Shown here: piece after piece, positions 35,042 through 44,007 of the stretch
Position numbering within the stretch: position 1 is the first letter of the stretch
Layout of the letters: the number at the start of each line of letters is the position of its first letter
Origin: Mycobacterium paraseoulense
GTDB lineage: Bacteria > Actinomycetota > Actinomycetes > Mycobacteriales > Mycobacteriaceae
DNA: 64,000 nt
NCBI RefSeq assembly: GCF_010731655.1
Contig: NZ_AP022619.1
Span: forward strand, 1,798,001 to 1,862,000
Direction: 5' to 3'
Notes under the pieces: model-generated
Database searches by the model: none
What the model was told of the DNA's origin: nothing
The model's input: only the letters and a program-made list of their open reading frames with translations
Made by a program: the position numbers and the translations under genes

Positions 35042-35643
35042 TACACAAGAATCCCTGGCGGTGGTGGACCAACGGCGACGTACTTCGCGCAGCGGGTGGG
35101 GCATAGTCATTTCGCCACCCGGCCGTCGGCGTGTTGTCAACATCTACTGCAGGGTGCGACTGTCCGACCAGTCGTGGCTTCAGCTGACCATCGGCCAAAT
35201 GTTCCACCGATGAGGATCTGCAGACGCTCGACACCATCCGCGGCACCGGCCCGGCGGGACGGCACAGGGCGGCCCTGAGCCGACGAAAGTCAGCCTCCAC
35301 ACATCCCGTCAGTGATGCCAATACACCGGATATCCCGGCGAGCTATGTTGGCGCCGTCGTCGGGTTCGCCGAAGGTTTATGCCGTTCGAACAGCAGGAGA
35401 TCATCGACAAGGGGTGCGTGTAGGCCGCTTCTGAGACCGGTCGTGACAGTCGAAGCGATACGTGCATAGCTGAAGCCGCTCTTCGAACGACGGGTCGAAT
35501 CATGTCGTGATCGACACGGGCACGTCGGCACTTCCCCGCTTGCTGGCAGCGGGTCAATTGACGACGCTCGTTGGCGCCCCTGCTCGACGAGCCTACGCCG
35601 GCCGTTCAAGCCTCACGCAGCATGGGTTCTCAGCGGTTGGAGC
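35042..35643. other. Gene-free, probably decayed segment
   Basis: Short open stretches exist in several frames, but none matches a known family or has a good ribosome binding site. Because it lies between the EchA gene and a MaoC pseudogene, it may be decayed coding sequence, but no parent gene could be recognised. Confidence 0.4.
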
Positions 35644-36058
35644 TCACTCGACTTGGAACGTTGCGCTGCCGCTCAGATGAAACGTTGCGGTTTGGCGGCT
35701 GCACGCAGGATTCAATTGGACCGTTTTCGCGGCTGCGTCGCGGCTTACCACTTCGGCTGTGTACGTGAGTATGTCGCCTGGCCAAGCCACTTCATGAAAC
35801 ATCACCGAGAAGTGTCGGATATTCCGCGGACCCAGCCAGTCGGTCACAATAGGCCGCCATGCGCACCGCCTACAGCATGCCGACGGCGATCAGTCCCGAA
35901 AAGCCGGCGGCCCGTGCGAAGTCGACACCGCGATGAAGGGGATTCATGTCACCAGCGGCACCTCGGTAACGGACGAAGTCGGTGACTGTGAGACCCGCGT
36001 CGCTCCGTGATTCGGCAGCGCCGACGATTAGTTCGTCCCATTTCGCGGGTTGAGCCAT
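35644..36058 (-). pseudogene. MaoC-family enoyl-CoA hydratase, inactivated
   Basis: The N-terminal half (TVTDFVRYRGAAGDMNPLH, with the Asp and His of the hydratase motif) ends in IAVGML and a TAG at 35872-35870, where the family continues with Gln. The C-terminal half (TDWLGPRNIRHFSVMFHEV, then WPGDILTYTAEV) continues in a shifted frame from about 35850. So one stop and one single-base shift separate two halves of one hotdog hydratase of about 135 residues. It lies 63 bases downstream of the FadD gene stop position in the same direction and was probably in its operon. Confidence 0.78.
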
Positions 36059-36121
36059 GTGCAGTCTTAGCTTTCCCGGAACGGCGCCGGTAAGCGCCTT
36101 CGATCACCCGTCCCGCAGCGG

Positions 36122-37696
36122 TCAAAGACCCGCGTGCACGCGCATCGCCTCGACGATCTTGAACTTCTGTGGTTTGCCCGTCGCCGTCATCGGTAGCTGA
36201 TCGACCAAGCGCCAATGCGTCGGTCGTTTGTATGCCGCCAGTCGTTGCGCCACCCACTGGCTCAGCTCGCTAACCGACGGCCTGGCGCCGACCCGAGGCA
36301 CCACCGCAGCGGCCACAATTTCACCCCAATCGGGGTCCGCAAGTCCCACAACCGCGGCCTGTGCCACGTCGGGATGAGACTCGATCGCATCCTCGACTTC
36401 GCGTGCGTAGATGTTTTCCCCCCCGCGCACGACGATATCGCGTATCCGTCCACGGATGCGCAATAGGCCGTCGGCGCCGAGCGAGCCGAGGTCGCCGGTC
36501 CGCAACCACCCGTCGGGATCGATTGTCGCCGCAGTGGCTTCGGGCCGGTTGTGGTAACGATCCATCCGGATCGGGGAACGCACGCACACTTCGCCGATCT
36601 GGCCGAAAGGAAGCGGCCGCGAGGTGGTTGCGTCGATGATGCGCAGTTCACGGTGAGCCATAGCCCGCCCGACCGTGGTGGCTTTGACCGACGCGGTGTC
36701 GCTAAGCCGTGTCTGGGTGATCGCCGGCGCCTCCGTCTGGCCGTACATCACGGAGGCAGACGCTGCGAAATGCTCCTCCAGACGAGCGATCAGCGACTCC
36801 GGAATGTCAGCGCCCCCAACCATGAGCACTCTGACGCGGGGTAGTGGAACGGGACCGCCACTCGACTCATCGAGCATGCGCAAGTACATCGTCGGTACGC
36901 CGCCAAGTATGGTGGCACCGCTTTCGGCGGCTGCCGCCAGGAATTGGCCTGCCGAGAAACCGTCAAGCATGACATAGGTTCCCCCAATACACGCCATTGC
37001 CAGCGCATGCGCGACAAGGGCACCGATGTGGTAGAGCGGCAAAGCGCTGCAATAGATTTCATGCTCAGTCGGCTCGAGCGCCGGGTTCATTGCAGCGGCG
37101 GCATTGAGGCATACCCGATGTGAGAGCACCGCGCCCTTCGGCACGCCCGTGGTACCCGAGGTGTATTGGATAAGGAACGAATCCGCCGGGCGCACCACGT
37201 CGTTGCGTTGGGCACCCGTCGGCCTATTTTTCAGCCAATCGTCGATGCACCACACTTCGTTGACAGACTCCAGCTCCCCGGCCGCGCCGCGGGCCAGCTC
37301 GACGAGGCGTTGCCCTCGATAGTTTTCGGCCGCCAACACTGTGCTGGCGCCGCTGTCAGCGAGCACCGTCTTCAGTTCCGGTCCGGTCAGCGCTGGGTTG
37401 ACCGGGACCAGCGGGCGTCCGGCCAGCGCCGCGGCCCACATCGCCAGGTACCACGACTTGCTGTTGGATGCGTAGACCGCCACCGGGGCACGGCCGTCGC
37501 TGATAGATCGCAACAGCTGCGCGCCGGCGCGGGACTGCTTCGAAACCTGTGTCCACGTCAACGATGCGAGGCCTTCGCCAGTAGGCCATTTGAGAGCGGC
37601 GCGGTCAGGCCATCGGTTAGTGGCCTCATCGAGTAGATCACCGAGCGTGGCTTCCCGCCATGCAGTTATCGACGGCGGGTTAGGCACTGCGCCCAC
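36122..37696 (-). CDS. Acyl-CoA synthetase (FadD-type AMP-dependent ligase)
   Basis: A complete 524-residue ligase with the P-loop YTSGTTGVPKG at 178-188, the YGQTEAP adenine motif, the TGDLG ribose site, the RGGENIYAREVE hinge and the catalytic Lys in TATGKPQKFK. It activates a carboxylic acid to its CoA thioester with ATP. It contrasts with the AMP-binding protein at 16231, which lacks these residues. GTG start. Upstream is a TA-rich promoter-like stretch (37785-37812); downstream is the MaoC pseudogene. Confidence 0.9.
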   Translation of the reverse strand: MGAVPNPPSITAWREATLGDLLDEATNRWPDRAALKWPTGEGLASLTWTQVSKQSRAGAQLLRSISDGRAPVAVYASNSKSWYLAMWAAALAGRPLVPVNPALTGPELKTVLADSGASTVLAAENYRGQRLVELARGAAGELESVNEVWCIDDWLKNRPTGAQRNDVVRPADSFLIQYTSGTTGVPKGAVLSHRVCLNAAAAMNPALEPTEHEIYCSALPLYHIGALVAHALAMACIGGTYVMLDGFSAGQFLAAAAESGATILGGVPTMYLRMLDESSGGPVPLPRVRVLMVGGADIPESLIARLEEHFAASASVMYGQTEAPAITQTRLSDTASVKATTVGRAMAHRELRIIDATTSRPLPFGQIGEVCVRSPIRMDRYHNRPEATAATIDPDGWLRTGDLGSLGADGLLRIRGRIRDIVVRGGENIYAREVEDAIESHPDVAQAAVVGLADPDWGEIVAAAVVPRVGARPSVSELSQWVAQRLAAYKRPTHWRLVDQLPMTATGKPQKFKIVEAMRVHAGL

Positions 37697-37876
37697 ACCT
37701 CCACGGTGCTGTTCGCAGGCAGGTAGGGCCGACCACCAAGCCCTCAGATCTCACGTCAGCAAAGCCCATCTGCCTGCACCTCCACTCGATAATAAGGTAT
37801 ATATTTAAGCTGTTGAGAGCAACAGCGATTAGTAACGCGTGTCCTTGCGCGAGGAATAGTCAATACCTGCGGATCG

Positions 37877-38152
37877 GTGAGTTTCAGGCGACCTTCGATT
37901 CGGCGGTTCGAGGTGGACCGCAAGCACATGGCGTTCGGCATTGGCATCCACCCTTGCCTCGGTTCACACTTCGCGAAGGTGATGTTCCAAGTGATGCTGG
38001 AGAAAGTGCAGCGTCATCGAAGGGGTCCGGCGAGGCGACTATCCGATGGACCACTGGGTGCAGACGATCGGCCTGAGCCGAGTGATCGAGGACGGTTCGA
38101 GGCCCTTCACGAGGCTCGCGTCATGAAGGTGCTCGTCGATCCGACGCAGTGA
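37877..38152 (+). pseudogene. Cytochrome P450 C-terminal fragment fused to a ferredoxin start
   Basis: The heme-binding loop of a P450 is plain (FGIGIHPCLGSHFAK at 37934-37978), preceded by FEVDRKHMA. A shift of frame follows and the P450 ends RPFTRLAS with a TGA at 38124. A ferredoxin start overlaps it: ATG at 38123 reads KVLVDPTQ, like the first strand of a 3Fe-4S ferredoxin, and then hits TGA where the first Cys should be. The N-terminal 300 residues of the P450 and the rest of the ferredoxin are missing. It is a deletion scar of a P450-ferredoxin pair. Confidence 0.75.
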
Positions 38153-38155
38153 GTG

Positions 38156-39328
38156 TCACACCAAAGATGCGAAACCTGGTGCATCCGCATCGACTTCGAC
38201 GCCCTTGATCATGCCCACCAACCGATTGATGGCACGCCCGGAGGATTCCGCGTACTCGATACCGCACAGCGCGTTGAAGTTGCAGATCATCACATCGGTG
38301 ACGAAGCCGGAATCCAGATACGGGGACAGGCGCTTCATCACCTGTTCGGGAGTGCCGACGAAATTGACCTTGTCGACGGCCTCCTTGGGCACCTTGTTGC
38401 ACGAATCGAGGACATAGTCGCGGTCGTACCACGGACACATGGCGTCACGGGAGAAGATCCAATCGTAACCCCACGGATGCTGGAGGCCCCATTTCTTGAA
38501 GGTCGCGGTAGTTGGCGTGTACGCCAGGGTGTTCCACCTGATGAACGGATGGTCGCGCAGCTTGTCACAGGTCGCCTCATCGTCGTCGACCACGAGGAAT
38601 ACCAGCAGTGCGATCGCGTGTGAATCGGGGTCACGGCCCGCGCGCTCGGCATGGTCGCGGACGATCTTGACCTTGTCGATGAACGATTGTGGGTCGTCCT
38701 CGGTGTGACCCGGCGCGGCGGTGATCCAGCCGTCCGCGACGGCGCCGGCCAAGTACAGGTTGTCTGGACTCCCGCCGGCAACCCAGAACGGTGGTGGTTC
38801 AGCGCCGTAGGGGCCCAGATCGAACTTGGCGCGCCGCATCTTCCATACCCGGCCGTCGTAATCGACCTCTTCGTTCGTATCCAGGAACGATCGCATGATG
38901 TGCGAGGCGTCCCACAGCTTGTCATTGGCCCCTTTTCGCGCGATGCCGTAGGGCTTCATCTGCTTGTTCTCGCCGTTGGCGAGCACCATCATGATTCGGC
39001 CCTGCGTCGCGTGATCGAGTGTTAGCAGCGTCTGCGCCAACACGTTTGGCGCGCGTCGAACGACGTCGACAGGACCATAGAAGAACTTGACCTTCGAGGT
39101 CTTGGCGGCGGCGGCAGTGATCAGCGTGCCCGGCTCGTAGAACGCGTCGAAGGACGGAATGTACTCGGCAGCCGTGGTGATGTCGGGCGTCCACAGACAA
39201 ATAGGATGGCTGAAGCACATCTGATCGCCATAGATCACCCAGTCCATCCCCGCGGCCTCCGCCTGCACGGCGCTCTCGATACACCGATCGAAGGGCGGAT
39301 ACATCGCTCCATAGGCTCCCACGCGCAT
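38156..39328 (-). CDS. LLM-class (F420-dependent) oxidoreductase
   Basis: A 390-residue luciferase-like protein: VGAYGAMYPPFDRCIESA, the GDQMCFSHP loop, RAPNVLAQTLLTLDHATQGR and the insertion segment IARKGANDKLWD. Length and features match the long phthiodiolone-reductase-like or methylene-H4MPT reductase-like mycobacterial LLM proteins. The ATG at 39328 is chosen; a longer frame to 39442 covers the promoter. Divergent from a TetR gene with the palindrome TGTGTACACA between. Substrate unknown. Confidence 0.84.
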   Translation of the reverse strand: MRVGAYGAMYPPFDRCIESAVQAEAAGMDWVIYGDQMCFSHPICLWTPDITTAAEYIPSFDAFYEPGTLITAAAAKTSKVKFFYGPVDVVRRAPNVLAQTLLTLDHATQGRIMMVLANGENKQMKPYGIARKGANDKLWDASHIMRSFLDTNEEVDYDGRVWKMRRAKFDLGPYGAEPPPFWVAGGSPDNLYLAGAVADGWITAAPGHTEDDPQSFIDKVKIVRDHAERAGRDPDSHAIALLVFLVVDDDEATCDKLRDHPFIRWNTLAYTPTTATFKKWGLQHPWGYDWIFSRDAMCPWYDRDYVLDSCNKVPKEAVDKVNFVGTPEQVMKRLSPYLDSGFVTDVMICNFNALCGIEYAESSGRAINRLVGMIKGVEVDADAPGFASLV

Positions 39329-39359
39329 AGTTGACCTCTCTCCGTCAATATTTACGTAC

Positions 39360-39369
39360 TGTGTACACA
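39360..39369. promoter_or_regulatory. Palindrome TGTGTACACA between divergent LLM and TetR genes
   Basis: A perfect 10-base palindrome in the 104-base AT-rich divergent gap, flanked by ATATTT and AAATAT. It is a candidate operator for the TetR at 39433. Confidence 0.45.
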
Positions 39370-39432
39370 AATATAGATCGGTTGGGTACGTCCTGTCTGC
39401 AGTTCGCGGCATTCGCCAGGTAGATTGAGCCG

Positions 39433-40116
39433 ATGACGTCAAGAGCCGACGACTCGCCCGCGACCGCGGCTGAGGCTCCGCGGCGGCGCGGCCGACCGAC
39501 TCGCCGCAGCGGCGTCGCTGACCTCAGCCACGCGGAGATCATCCAGGCATCCCTCGAATGCGTTCGCAGTGACGGACTGAAGGCGCTGACGATACGCAAA
39601 GTCGCTACCCTGCTTCAGGTTTCACCGATGGCGCTCTACCAGCATTTCCCAAACAAGAGGCGATTGAACGAGGCGGTCGTCGACGCTGCGCTCAGCGAAG
39701 TTCGACAACAACCCCGCGGGGACGAGCCGTGGACCGATTGGCTGGTGTCCCAAGCGCTCGAGTCGATGCGGGTGTTCCAGGTCTATCCCGGCACGGCCGC
39801 GCACATCTTGGACCACGGAATCTTCGGTTACGGGCACCAATCCATGCGCATTGCCGACCACATCTTTGCCGTGCTCCTCGAAGCCGGGTTCGATCAGCGC
39901 AGCGCGTTGAAGATCTACACGACCTGTCTCTGCTTCGTCGCCGGTCTGATACACACCAATATCGGGCTGCCCGTTGGGATTTCGGCCAAGGAATTTCCGG
40001 CTATAGGCGGACTGACGCGGCAAGCCATCAAGGGCTTGGACGCAGAACACATCGCCGAGTACGGCTTGCGATGCCTCCTGACCGGCGTGGCCGCCGCCTC
40101 TATCGAACGTACCTGA
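39433..40116 (+). CDS. TetR-family regulator
   Basis: A 227-residue TetR protein with an N-terminal Arg-rich arm (RRRGRPTRRSG) and the helix-turn-helix ALTIRKVATLLQVSPMALYQ. The arm may touch the minor groove. The C-terminal domain is of the TetR_C_13 or similar long type. It is divergent from the LLM gene and convergent with the CoA-transferase operon. Confidence 0.84.
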   Translation: MTSRADDSPATAAEAPRRRGRPTRRSGVADLSHAEIIQASLECVRSDGLKALTIRKVATLLQVSPMALYQHFPNKRRLNEAVVDAALSEVRQQPRGDEPWTDWLVSQALESMRVFQVYPGTAAHILDHGIFGYGHQSMRIADHIFAVLLEAGFDQRSALKIYTTCLCFVAGLIHTNIGLPVGISAKEFPAIGGLTRQAIKGLDAEHIAEYGLRCLLTGVAAASIERT

Positions 40117-40257
40117 GCGACCTACACGGCAAGCATTTCGGGGCCTGGTTGGTGCGGCTCGCACCGGCAGGATCCTAGATCCACCGGACCCACCGCCCGC
40201 CGCGTTACCTGCAACCTTCACGCCGTCGGAGCCAATTGGTGTCGAACTACCGCTCGA

Positions 40258-41439
40258 CTAATCGGCGGGCGACCCGTGGCCGAGCCAATCGGACCGAACC
40301 TCGAGGTCGTGCTGGTTGTACTCCGGCGGTTGTTCCAGACCTGCGCCTGCCCGGCTGTCCGCACTCTGCCACCGGAACGGTAGTTTGACATGCGGCCAGT
40401 CCCCTTCGTCGCCGTCGACGATTCCACGGTCGACGTAGTGCTGGGTGGCCATCAAGGCCGGGACGTCGTAGAGGGGGCCGCCCGGGATGTCCCACTCCAG
40501 GAAACGGCTCAGCCACTCGTCCGAAGTCGCTGTGGCGAATATCGTTTCGAGTTCGTGACGAAGTTCGAACTGGTCGTACGCGAAGGCGATGGCCGTCTGA
40601 TCGTGAGCGGCGACCAAATCCTCGCGACCCACTCCCTCGCAGAAGCGTCGCCAGAACTTTGGCTCCAAGGCACCGAGCATGACCGGCCGCCCATCGCTGG
40701 CGAGGTAGGTGTCGTACAACGCCATCGACGGCATCTGCCGCAGCGAGAACGGTGTCCCGGTTCTGCGCGTCATCGCGACCTCGGTGCGATGGGACTCGAC
40801 GAGTGCATCCCAGCAGGAGACGTCGATCCACTCACCCGCTCCGCTCCCGCGAACGCACGCGAGCGCAGCGCACACCGCCATCGCCGCCGAGGTGGCGCCC
40901 AACTCGTTGCCCCAGCTGGTGAAAGCCCACCCCAGATGAGGTTGTCCGTCACGCCAATCCACGTTCAGGCCATCACCAAGGGCATCCATGTTCAAACCGT
41001 GGGCAGGCAATCGCGACCACGCACCGGTCTGGCCAAAACCGGTGATCGAACAAACGATCAGCTCCGGCCGCTTCCTTCGGAGCTCGACGAAATCGACTCC
41101 GCACCCTTTCCAGAATCCAGGCAGCTGGTTTTCGATGACGACGTCCGCGATGGCGATGAGCTCCAGGAGCGTCCGCAGGCCCTCGTTCGTCTTCGCGTCC
41201 AGGGCAATCGAGCGCTTACCCCAGTTCTGCGCCATGTGCTGCGGGCTCTTGCCGTCATCGGCGTATGGGGGTATCAGCCGGATGCGGTCACCGGTCGGCG
41301 GCTGCTCGACCTTGACGACATCTGCTCCCAACGCCGCCAACTTGCCTGATGTCAGCGCCGCAGGGACGAGGATCCCTAGGTCGAGTACCCGCACTCCCCG
41401 CAGCGGCATATACGTCGGCATGGAGAAGCTCCTACTCAT
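40258..41439 (-). CDS. Type III CoA-transferase (CaiB/BaiF family)
   Basis: A 393-residue protein with the CaiB fold: the N-terminal GVRVLDLGILVPAA motif, the KVEQPPTGD CoA loop, the catalytic Asp152 in NMDALGDG and the SCWDALVESHR segment. It transfers CoA between two acids without ATP. The ATG at 41439 overlaps the ferredoxin stop by four bases. It is the last gene of a six-gene operon (DapB-like, unknown, P450, binding protein, ferredoxin, CaiB), where P450 oxidation could supply an acid for CoA activation. Confidence 0.88.
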   Translation of the reverse strand: MSRSFSMPTYMPLRGVRVLDLGILVPAALTSGKLAALGADVVKVEQPPTGDRIRLIPPYADDGKSPQHMAQNWGKRSIALDAKTNEGLRTLLELIAIADVVIENQLPGFWKGCGVDFVELRRKRPELIVCSITGFGQTGAWSRLPAHGLNMDALGDGLNVDWRDGQPHLGWAFTSWGNELGATSAAMAVCAALACVRGSGAGEWIDVSCWDALVESHRTEVAMTRRTGTPFSLRQMPSMALYDTYLASDGRPVMLGALEPKFWRRFCEGVGREDLVAAHDQTAIAFAYDQFELRHELETIFATATSDEWLSRFLEWDIPGGPLYDVPALMATQHYVDRGIVDGDEGDWPHVKLPFRWQSADSRAGAGLEQPPEYNQHDLEVRSDWLGHGSPAD

Positions 41440-41636
41440 GGAAGTTCGTGGATCGCCTGCTCGGGACAGGTCATCATTGCCCGTGCGGCGGCCTGTTCCA
41501 GTTCGCTGGGAATCAACCCGTTTGCATGCTTGACGATCGCGTGACCGTCGTGGTCGTCGAGGTCGAAGACCTCTGCGGCCGCGATCGCACACAGCGTGTG
41601 TCCCTGGCACTTTTCAAGGTCGACGCCGATCCTCAT
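41436..41636 (-). CDS. Ferredoxin, single 3Fe-4S cluster
   Basis: A 66-residue ferredoxin with Cys10, Cys16 and Cys57 (CQGHTLC and CP), where His13 takes the place of the second Cys of a 4Fe-4S site, the standard type that feeds actinobacterial P450s. The ATG has GGAAG upstream. It lies between a ligand-binding protein and the CaiB gene rather than directly beside the P450, but the operon is continuous, so the P450 at 42772 is the likely partner. The truncated ferredoxin start at 38123 is of the same type. Confidence 0.9.
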   Translation of the reverse strand: MRIGVDLEKCQGHTLCAIAAAEVFDLDDHDGHAIVKHANGLIPSELEQAAARAMMTCPEQAIHELP

Positions 41637-41665
41637 TTATGTCGCTTCCTTCCGATCGGAGACAG

Positions 41666-42775
41666 TCACTGGGCCAGGACACATTTGGCGTCCTCAATGC
41701 GGCGCAGAACCACGAACGGACCCTTGTAACCCCGTCTGTCGTACCGGCCGAAGCTGATATACGTTCCCGGGCTTCCCACGGCAGCAGGCAATCGATGGAT
41801 GCGTTCCAACCCGCACTTCAGACCTTCGGGATCATGCGGTTTGGCCAACGACAAACCCCATGCCATCGTTTGTCCGGCGTCGTATCCCAGCGCCGAATAG
41901 CAATGCGCGGTCGCGTTCTGATGCCGATCAGTCAGCTTCGCGAAAACCGGGTTCCGCTCGTCGAATTCATCCGTGCCCGTCCATCCCTCGTAGGTGGCGA
42001 TGGTCAGCCCGAAGTATCCGTCCAACGGCCAACCCACGAATATCGAACTGCATAATCGGATCGGGTTCCACCCGGGGGTCATCAGTCTGTTCACGGCAGT
42101 GAGCACCTGCCGCGCGGTCAATCCGAGCCCCATGTACACGATCGCATCGGCGCCGGCGGCCCGGGTTTCGACGACTTCGACTTCGGCCGCCTCGGTGTCG
42201 ACGAAGTTCGGCAACAGCCGGTCCGCGACGACCGGCAGACCGACCCGTCGCGCTGCGAGCCGAAAGTACTGGTGAAACTCCTGCCCGAGGTAGTTGTCCT
42301 CCCGGAGGATCGCAACAGCCGTGGCGCCCTTCTCGTGCAGATATCCTGCCATCACCACCGCCTCATCGGTGGTGGAGATATTGCCCAGCGTGAAGCAGTA
42401 TTCGCTCGGTACGTCAGCTGAACTGCACATCGTCAGCATCGGCACCTGCGCCTGCTCGATCGTGGGTAACAGGCTAGTCACCTGGTCGGTGAAGTGTGGA
42501 CCGATGATTCCGATGCAGTGCTCGGCGTGAACGAGGTCCAGATAGGTCTGCCGCATCACGTTGAACTGACGCAGCGGCATGCCGTCCACCTCGCGCAGTA
42601 CGAGTTCAACCGGCCTGTCGATGACGCCGTGCCGATGGGCCTCGTCGAAGGCGAACCTCGCGGCGGCGATCATCTCGTCGACGGCGCCGACCCCGATCCC
42701 CCAGTCCTGGATATAGCCGATGCGAAACGGATCGCGGTCCCGAGAACTCGTCTTGACAGGTGCGGGCGTGGTCAT
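41666..42775 (-). CDS. Periplasmic-binding-protein type I ligand-binding protein without signal peptide
   Basis: A 369-residue protein of the amide/urea (AmiC-like) branch of substrate-binding proteins: GYIQDWGIGVGAVDEM, IIGPHFTDQVTSLLP, AILREDNYLGQEF and YEGWTGTDEFDERNP. There is no Sec or lipoprotein signal, and no ABC permease or ATPase gene nearby. It is therefore probably cytosolic, and could bind a metabolite or sense it, as AmiC does. It overlaps the P450 stop by ATGA. A clear paralogue with the same lack of signal is at 58504-59664. Confidence 0.82.
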   Translation of the reverse strand: MTTPAPVKTSSRDRDPFRIGYIQDWGIGVGAVDEMIAAARFAFDEAHRHGVIDRPVELVLREVDGMPLRQFNVMRQTYLDLVHAEHCIGIIGPHFTDQVTSLLPTIEQAQVPMLTMCSSADVPSEYCFTLGNISTTDEAVVMAGYLHEKGATAVAILREDNYLGQEFHQYFRLAARRVGLPVVADRLLPNFVDTEAAEVEVVETRAAGADAIVYMGLGLTARQVLTAVNRLMTPGWNPIRLCSSIFVGWPLDGYFGLTIATYEGWTGTDEFDERNPVFAKLTDRHQNATAHCYSALGYDAGQTMAWGLSLAKPHDPEGLKCGLERIHRLPAAVGSPGTYISFGRYDRRGYKGPFVVLRRIEDAKCVLAQ

Positions 42776-44004
42776 GTGCTCGACGCCGCGCGGGACCCGG
42801 GCGTGAACGTAACGGGCAGCCGAACGTAACCGTTGACTAGGCCCTGAGCGGGATAGAGCGTTGCCAGCTCCTCGTCTACGGAATAGTCGGGAAGCCTGGT
42901 CAGCACCTCGGTGATCATCGCCTCGAACATTGCCCGGGCCAGGTTCGAACCGATGCAGCGATGCGTGCCGACCCCGAATGCCAAGTGCCGGTTGACCTCC
43001 CGGTCGACGACGACATCGTCGGGCGACGGGAATTGCGCGGGGTCGTGATTGGCGGCGGCAAGGCACATCAGTACCCGGTCGCCGGGCGCAATAGTATGGC
43101 CGCCGACCTCGACCTCGCGGATGGCGGTACGGGCCTGCGTGGTCACTGGGGAGCTGTACCGGAGAAACTCCTCGGTGACCCACTTGATCTGATCGAGGTT
43201 CTTCCGCAACCATTCTCGCTTCTCGGGATTTCGGCACAACCACATCAACGCCTGTCCGGTCAGCGACGTGGTGGTGTCCACACCGCCTCCGATGACCAAC
43301 ATCACCATCGACTGCATCATCTCGTCGCTGATCGGCTGGTCGTTGACCCGCGACTGTTTGAGCCAGGAGATCAGATCCTGATCCTCCGGGGCTCCCGTGT
43401 CGGACCGGGAGGTGATCGCGGTGTGGATCAGCCCCATCGCCCAGGGCACATCGGCGACCGCCTCCTCCCACTCCGGACTGTGGGGAATGTGCGACGTGAG
43501 CGCATGCATCATCGTCGAGAACCGCGGTGAGTGCTCCGGCGAGAGTCCTATCATGTCGGTGATGACGTAGGCGGGTGCAGGGCTGGCGAGATCCGTGATC
43601 AGATCGCCCGCACCGCATTCGATGAAGCCGTCCACGCACTTTCCCACTAGCGCCGCGATCCGCGGGCGCCGCGACTCCACGGCGGCAGGCGAGAGAAACG
43701 GATGTAGTGCTCGACGGTACAGAAGCGATTCCGGTGGATCGAGCTCGATCGGCACATTCAGCGGCGCGGGCATGGACGGAATGTGAACGGCCACACCGTC
43801 GGTCCCCGGAGGCCGGGCCGACGAGAAGCTCTCGTCGTCCTTCAGAATTCGTGCGACGTCGTCATACCGACTGATCAGCCAGTGTCCGCCATGCCTTTCC
43901 GAGTAGCCGACCGGGCACCTTTCGCGAAGTTCACGGAACGACCCGTGCACGTCATTCGCAAAAGCCTCGGACATGTGGTCGAAATCGCCTACGTGGTGTT
44001 CCAT
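42772..44004 (-). CDS. Cytochrome P450
   Basis: A complete 410-residue bacterial P450 with the I-helix GGGVDTTTS, the ExxR motif in EEFLRYSSP and the heme loop FGVGTHRCIG with Cys350. It would hydroxylate a hydrophobic compound using electrons from the ferredoxin at 41436. The I-helix Asp-Thr pair is the usual acid-alcohol pair. It lies three bases from the upstream gene and overlaps the binding protein gene downstream, so the operon is tightly packed. Confidence 0.92.
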   Translation of the reverse strand: MEHHVGDFDHMSEAFANDVHGSFRELRERCPVGYSERHGGHWLISRYDDVARILKDDESFSSARPPGTDGVAVHIPSMPAPLNVPIELDPPESLLYRRALHPFLSPAAVESRRPRIAALVGKCVDGFIECGAGDLITDLASPAPAYVITDMIGLSPEHSPRFSTMMHALTSHIPHSPEWEEAVADVPWAMGLIHTAITSRSDTGAPEDQDLISWLKQSRVNDQPISDEMMQSMVMLVIGGGVDTTTSLTGQALMWLCRNPEKREWLRKNLDQIKWVTEEFLRYSSPVTTQARTAIREVEVGGHTIAPGDRVLMCLAAANHDPAQFPSPDDVVVDREVNRHLAFGVGTHRCIGSNLARAMFEAMITEVLTRLPDYSVDEELATLYPAQGLVNGYVRLPVTFTPGSRAASST

Positions 44005-44007
44005 GTG

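Noticed and set aside
41666..42775. Part of a branched-chain amino acid or urea ABC transporter
   Set aside because: The fold fits a substrate-binding protein, but there is no export signal and no permease or ATPase gene nearby.
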